A stretch of 64,000 nt of DNA from Globodera rostochiensis (lineage: Eukaryota > Nematoda > Chromadorea > Rhabditida > Heteroderidae), in contig JAEVLN010000021.1 of the NCBI GenBank assembly GCA_018350325.1, positions 682,001 through 746,000 on the forward strand, given 5' to 3'. The translations under genes and the position numbers were made by a program. Below, piece by piece: positions 61,313 to 64,000 of the stretch. Below the pieces are notes generated by a model that searched no databases, had not been told where the DNA came from, and saw only the letters and a program-made list of their open reading frames with translations. Every line of letters starts with the position of its first letter. Within the stretch, counting starts at the first letter, position 1.

Positions 61313-63423
61313 ATTCTTATTGAATATGTAATTTAAAATAGAGCATTGAAAACAGCTGAGAAACATTTCATACATATTACATATTTTATTATATTCGCGT
61401 ATCAAAAAATGAATCTTAGCTAATTACATAATTTAAAACACCATCGGTCAACCATCAAATAAAACTAATTATAACAATTAAATTTTTGCTAATATATAAT
61501 AAATATAAAAAAACTTTAAAAATAAAAAAAACAACAAGTCCATGCAAGAAGACTTTTGTTTGATCAATGCTTTTTTGTGATTTATCATTCAGCCTTTTTT
61601 GAAATCTCCACCCCTCCGCGGCATGTTAATCAAACGCAAAGATCAATAATTGACGAAAATATTGGCGTACGACAATGAATGATAAAAAATGTTTGCATTG
61701 ACATGTCTTAGAAGTCTTAAAATTGCAACTTTGTAAAATGATAAAACCTTCTATAGTTTTTACTTAAAATATTAACGCCGACGGAAAATGAACTCCGCCA
61801 AAAAAATATACGAGACGGAAAAAGCTATTTGCCTGACTATGTTGCAATATGGTGACATTATTATAAAAATAATGATCAAATAATCACTCAAACAAAATAA
61901 ATTCGGCTACGAGTTTTATAGAATTAAAGTGAATTAGAAAATGATTCAAAAAGCAACATTGGTTTAAACGAGTTAGTGATTATTTTTTTCTTATCGTAAT
62001 GCTGCCGAGTTTTTTTAATATGAAATTATGTTAAAATTCAAAGTTTGATTTAAATCCGTAATTTTAATATTAAAAAATAAATTTATATGAAAATTTATCA
62101 GATTCATCTAGGAACCCTATCAAAGCGACTACAATAAAGTCAAAGGGTCTTAAATCTAGACGTAAATCAAATTTACAAAAGCAGCGACCAAAACAATTGA
62201 TTTGTTTATCGCATTTCGCTAAGTCATTGCCTAAATCCAAACTTATCTTTCGTTAAATTATTAATATTTACATTTAAAAAAGCAAATTCTAAATAAACAA
62301 GAAAATTTGAAAAATTATTATCATTGTTCGAGCAAGGTTTTAATATTTAAAAAAATAAACATTGTTAAAAAGACCTAGATTCGCTTAAATTTAAACCTTA
62401 ACAAAACGAATTTATTGAAACCGATAATTTACAAATAATAAATTATGCAAGTCGTAATTTTGATAAAGCGAGATGTGCCACTTTTTCGGCACCTTCACCC
62501 CAAAAATCCTTCGGATGCGGGCGACAACATTTTGGCGGTGCGAAAATTTATTTATATTTTTAAATGACAAACTTTATTCAACCTTATGATGAACAATAAA
62601 TACAATATTAATTAATTCTCGTAGCCCAATTGAAGGAAAATGAGGAAACAATTTCTGAACGCTTTCCACAAATCCGCCATTTTCCCGACTTTCCGTGCAT
62701 ATGTATGATAGTGGAAATAATTTCTAAAATTCTTTTCAATTATTCCCGAGTCTTTAAAAATATTTTTGTGAGTTATTTGGAAATTTTTTGAAATTTTATT
62801 TTTTTGGTCTGCAATATTGGTTGAATGTTATTAAAATTCATAACTTTTCTTAAAGAAGAGCATTTTGAATGACTTTGGTGTCATAAAATGCAGAGAAAAA
62901 AATAACAATTTTTAGAATAGAAATTTTCAAAAACTCATTGATTAAATAAATAGCTTATTTTTTTTGCTCTATTAGAAACTATTTTTTGAATTAAAAGTCT
63001 TAATGGAATCTGATCAAAATAATTTTTGTTTCCAAATTGCACGAAATGTCTTTTTTCGACTAAATTGATGCGCTTAACACGAATTTGAACTTTGTTTATG
63101 ATTTTAAATGAAAACTTCGAAACAAATGCACCAAATTAGTGTTTTAGTTTTCCTTTTACTAAAATAAAATGTATTTATTGAGTTCGTTTTTGATTAAATG
63201 ATTCATTTTACCCTTAAAATTTTTTTAATATATGTATTTACTTTTTTTGTTAACTTTTTTTCATTTAGATGAACAAACACTATTATAAAAATTTGAGAAT
63301 AAATCTAAAATGTGTTTTTTAGTGTAATTAAGTTTTTTTCGCAGTTAAATTCACTCCTATTCTGGTGTTGTGCGCCTTTTCGAAGACGCTATGTGCACCT
63401 CTGGTTGTTGATATTTAATAAAT
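61313..63423. other. A-rich then T-rich DNA with GC islands
   Basis: No gene is seen. The + strand is A-rich to about 62690 and T-rich from about 62700. GC islands lie at about 61600-61640, 61775-61850, 62130-62165, 62465-62540, 62640-62710 and 63350-63410. The 62640-62710 island coincides with the skew switch. Confidence 0.5.
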
Positions 63424-63900
63424 GATCAAAAAAGTAACTAAAAAATTATTTGATGGGGTGCGTTGATGACCAAATTACACTCGCCGTCTGACTTTCTCTT
63501 TTTAGCACACTATTTCGTCAAAAAATAAATGATCAAAAAAGTAACTAAAAAATTATTAGATGGGATGCGTTGATGACCAAATTACACTCGCCGTCTGACT
63601 CTCTGTTTTTAGCACACTATTTATTCAACAAATAAAATGTTCAAAAAAGTAACTTAAAAATTATTAGATGGGGTGCGTTGATGACCAAATTACTCTAACC
63701 GTCTGACTCTCTCTTTTTAGCACACTATTTCTTCAAAAATAAAATGTTTAAAAAAGTAACTAAAAAATTATTAGATGGGGTGCGTTGATGACCAAATTAC
63801 TCTAACCGTCTGACTCTCTCGTTTTAGTACACTATTAAAATAAAACTTTTAAAAAAGTAACTAAAACAATTTGTAGTTGGGTGCGTTGATGCCCAAATGG
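63424..63900 (+). repeat. 107-bp satellite, about five tandem units
   Basis: GCGTTGATG starts at 63460, 63567, 63675, 63782 and 63883, giving periods of 107, 108, 107 and 101 bp. Each unit carries AAAAAAGTAACTAAAAAATT, ATTAGATGGGGTGCGTTGAT, GACCAAATTAC, CGTCTGACTCTCT and TTTTTAGCACACTATTT. Units 1-2 read TTACACTCGCCG and units 3-4 read TTACTCTAACCG, so the array has two subtypes. The last unit is truncated and diverged (GATGCCCAAATGG). The array is inverted relative to 43579-43870 and 44413-44510. Confidence 0.96.
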
Positions 63901-64000
63901 GATAATTAAAATTCTTTTTGAACATATTAAATATATTTTTACAATCTCAGACTTTAAATTTTTTTACATTATAACCTTTTATTTTTAATTACAATTCAAC
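63901..64000. other. AT-rich tail
   Basis: AT-rich sequence after the satellite array, running to the end of the window. No feature is seen. Confidence 0.4.

Noticed and set aside
2847..63420. Nematode 21U-RNA (piRNA) gene cluster with the CTGTTTCA upstream motif
   Set aside because: The motif appears only sporadically (for example near 3354) and does not sit at a fixed distance upstream of the GC islands.
2847..63420. Ciliate germline DNA with gene segments separated by eliminated sequences
   Set aside because: The islands do not join into an open frame that I can see and lack consistent short pointer repeats at their edges; they are also too far apart for most known cases.

Overview
This window looks like gene-free, repeat-rich nuclear DNA from a eukaryote with a very AT-rich genome. 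An animal (nematode or arthropod) is my guess, but nothing in the sequence fixes the taxon. No open frame exceeds about 170 codons in 64 kb, no protein family is recognisable, and there are no operons or ribosome binding sites. What is present is typical of eukaryotic intergenic DNA: two complete non-autonomous transposons with hAT-type ends and 8-bp target duplications, tRNA-like modules, a 49-bp satellite array, a 107-bp satellite at several loci, and degraded dispersed repeats. I therefore annotate no protein-coding gene.

Layout. Positions 1-2097 are distinctly GC-richer, with a purine-rich tract that turns C-rich. Positions 2098-2846 hold 15 copies of a 49/50-bp tandem repeat that ends at an abrupt drop into AT-rich DNA. 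From 2847 to the end, the sequence is AT-rich and split into long A-rich and T-rich domains on the + strand that alternate, often within about 100 bp. Short GC-richer islands (about 25-120 bp) are sprinkled through these domains every few hundred bases. Two transposons interrupt this: 13489-15000 (TSD gttacaac) and 56465-57571 (TSD gttgttag). A GC-rich, C-run-bearing block lies at 36000-36440 and a smaller one at 38925-39045.

Repeats tie distant parts together. A 107-bp satellite unit occurs as three tandem units at 43579-43870, one unit at 44413-44510, about five units in inverted orientation at 63424-63900, and one partial copy at 27261-27312. A dispersed repeat with a B-box-like sequence lies in opposite orientations at 45744-46042 and 49778-50035. 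Another is in direct orientation at 36658-36840 and 61143-61312. A weaker inverted pair lies at 12860-12955 and 47105-47215.

The most interesting points are: (1) alternating strand-composition domains carrying GC islands, some of which are demonstrably duplicated together with their AT-rich flanks; (2) two hAT-like elements with different ends and different subterminal repeats that nevertheless share an interior with a tRNA-like module and a GC-rich motif; (3) the inverted 107-bp satellite loci. No defence, biosynthetic or other protein-based system is visible.
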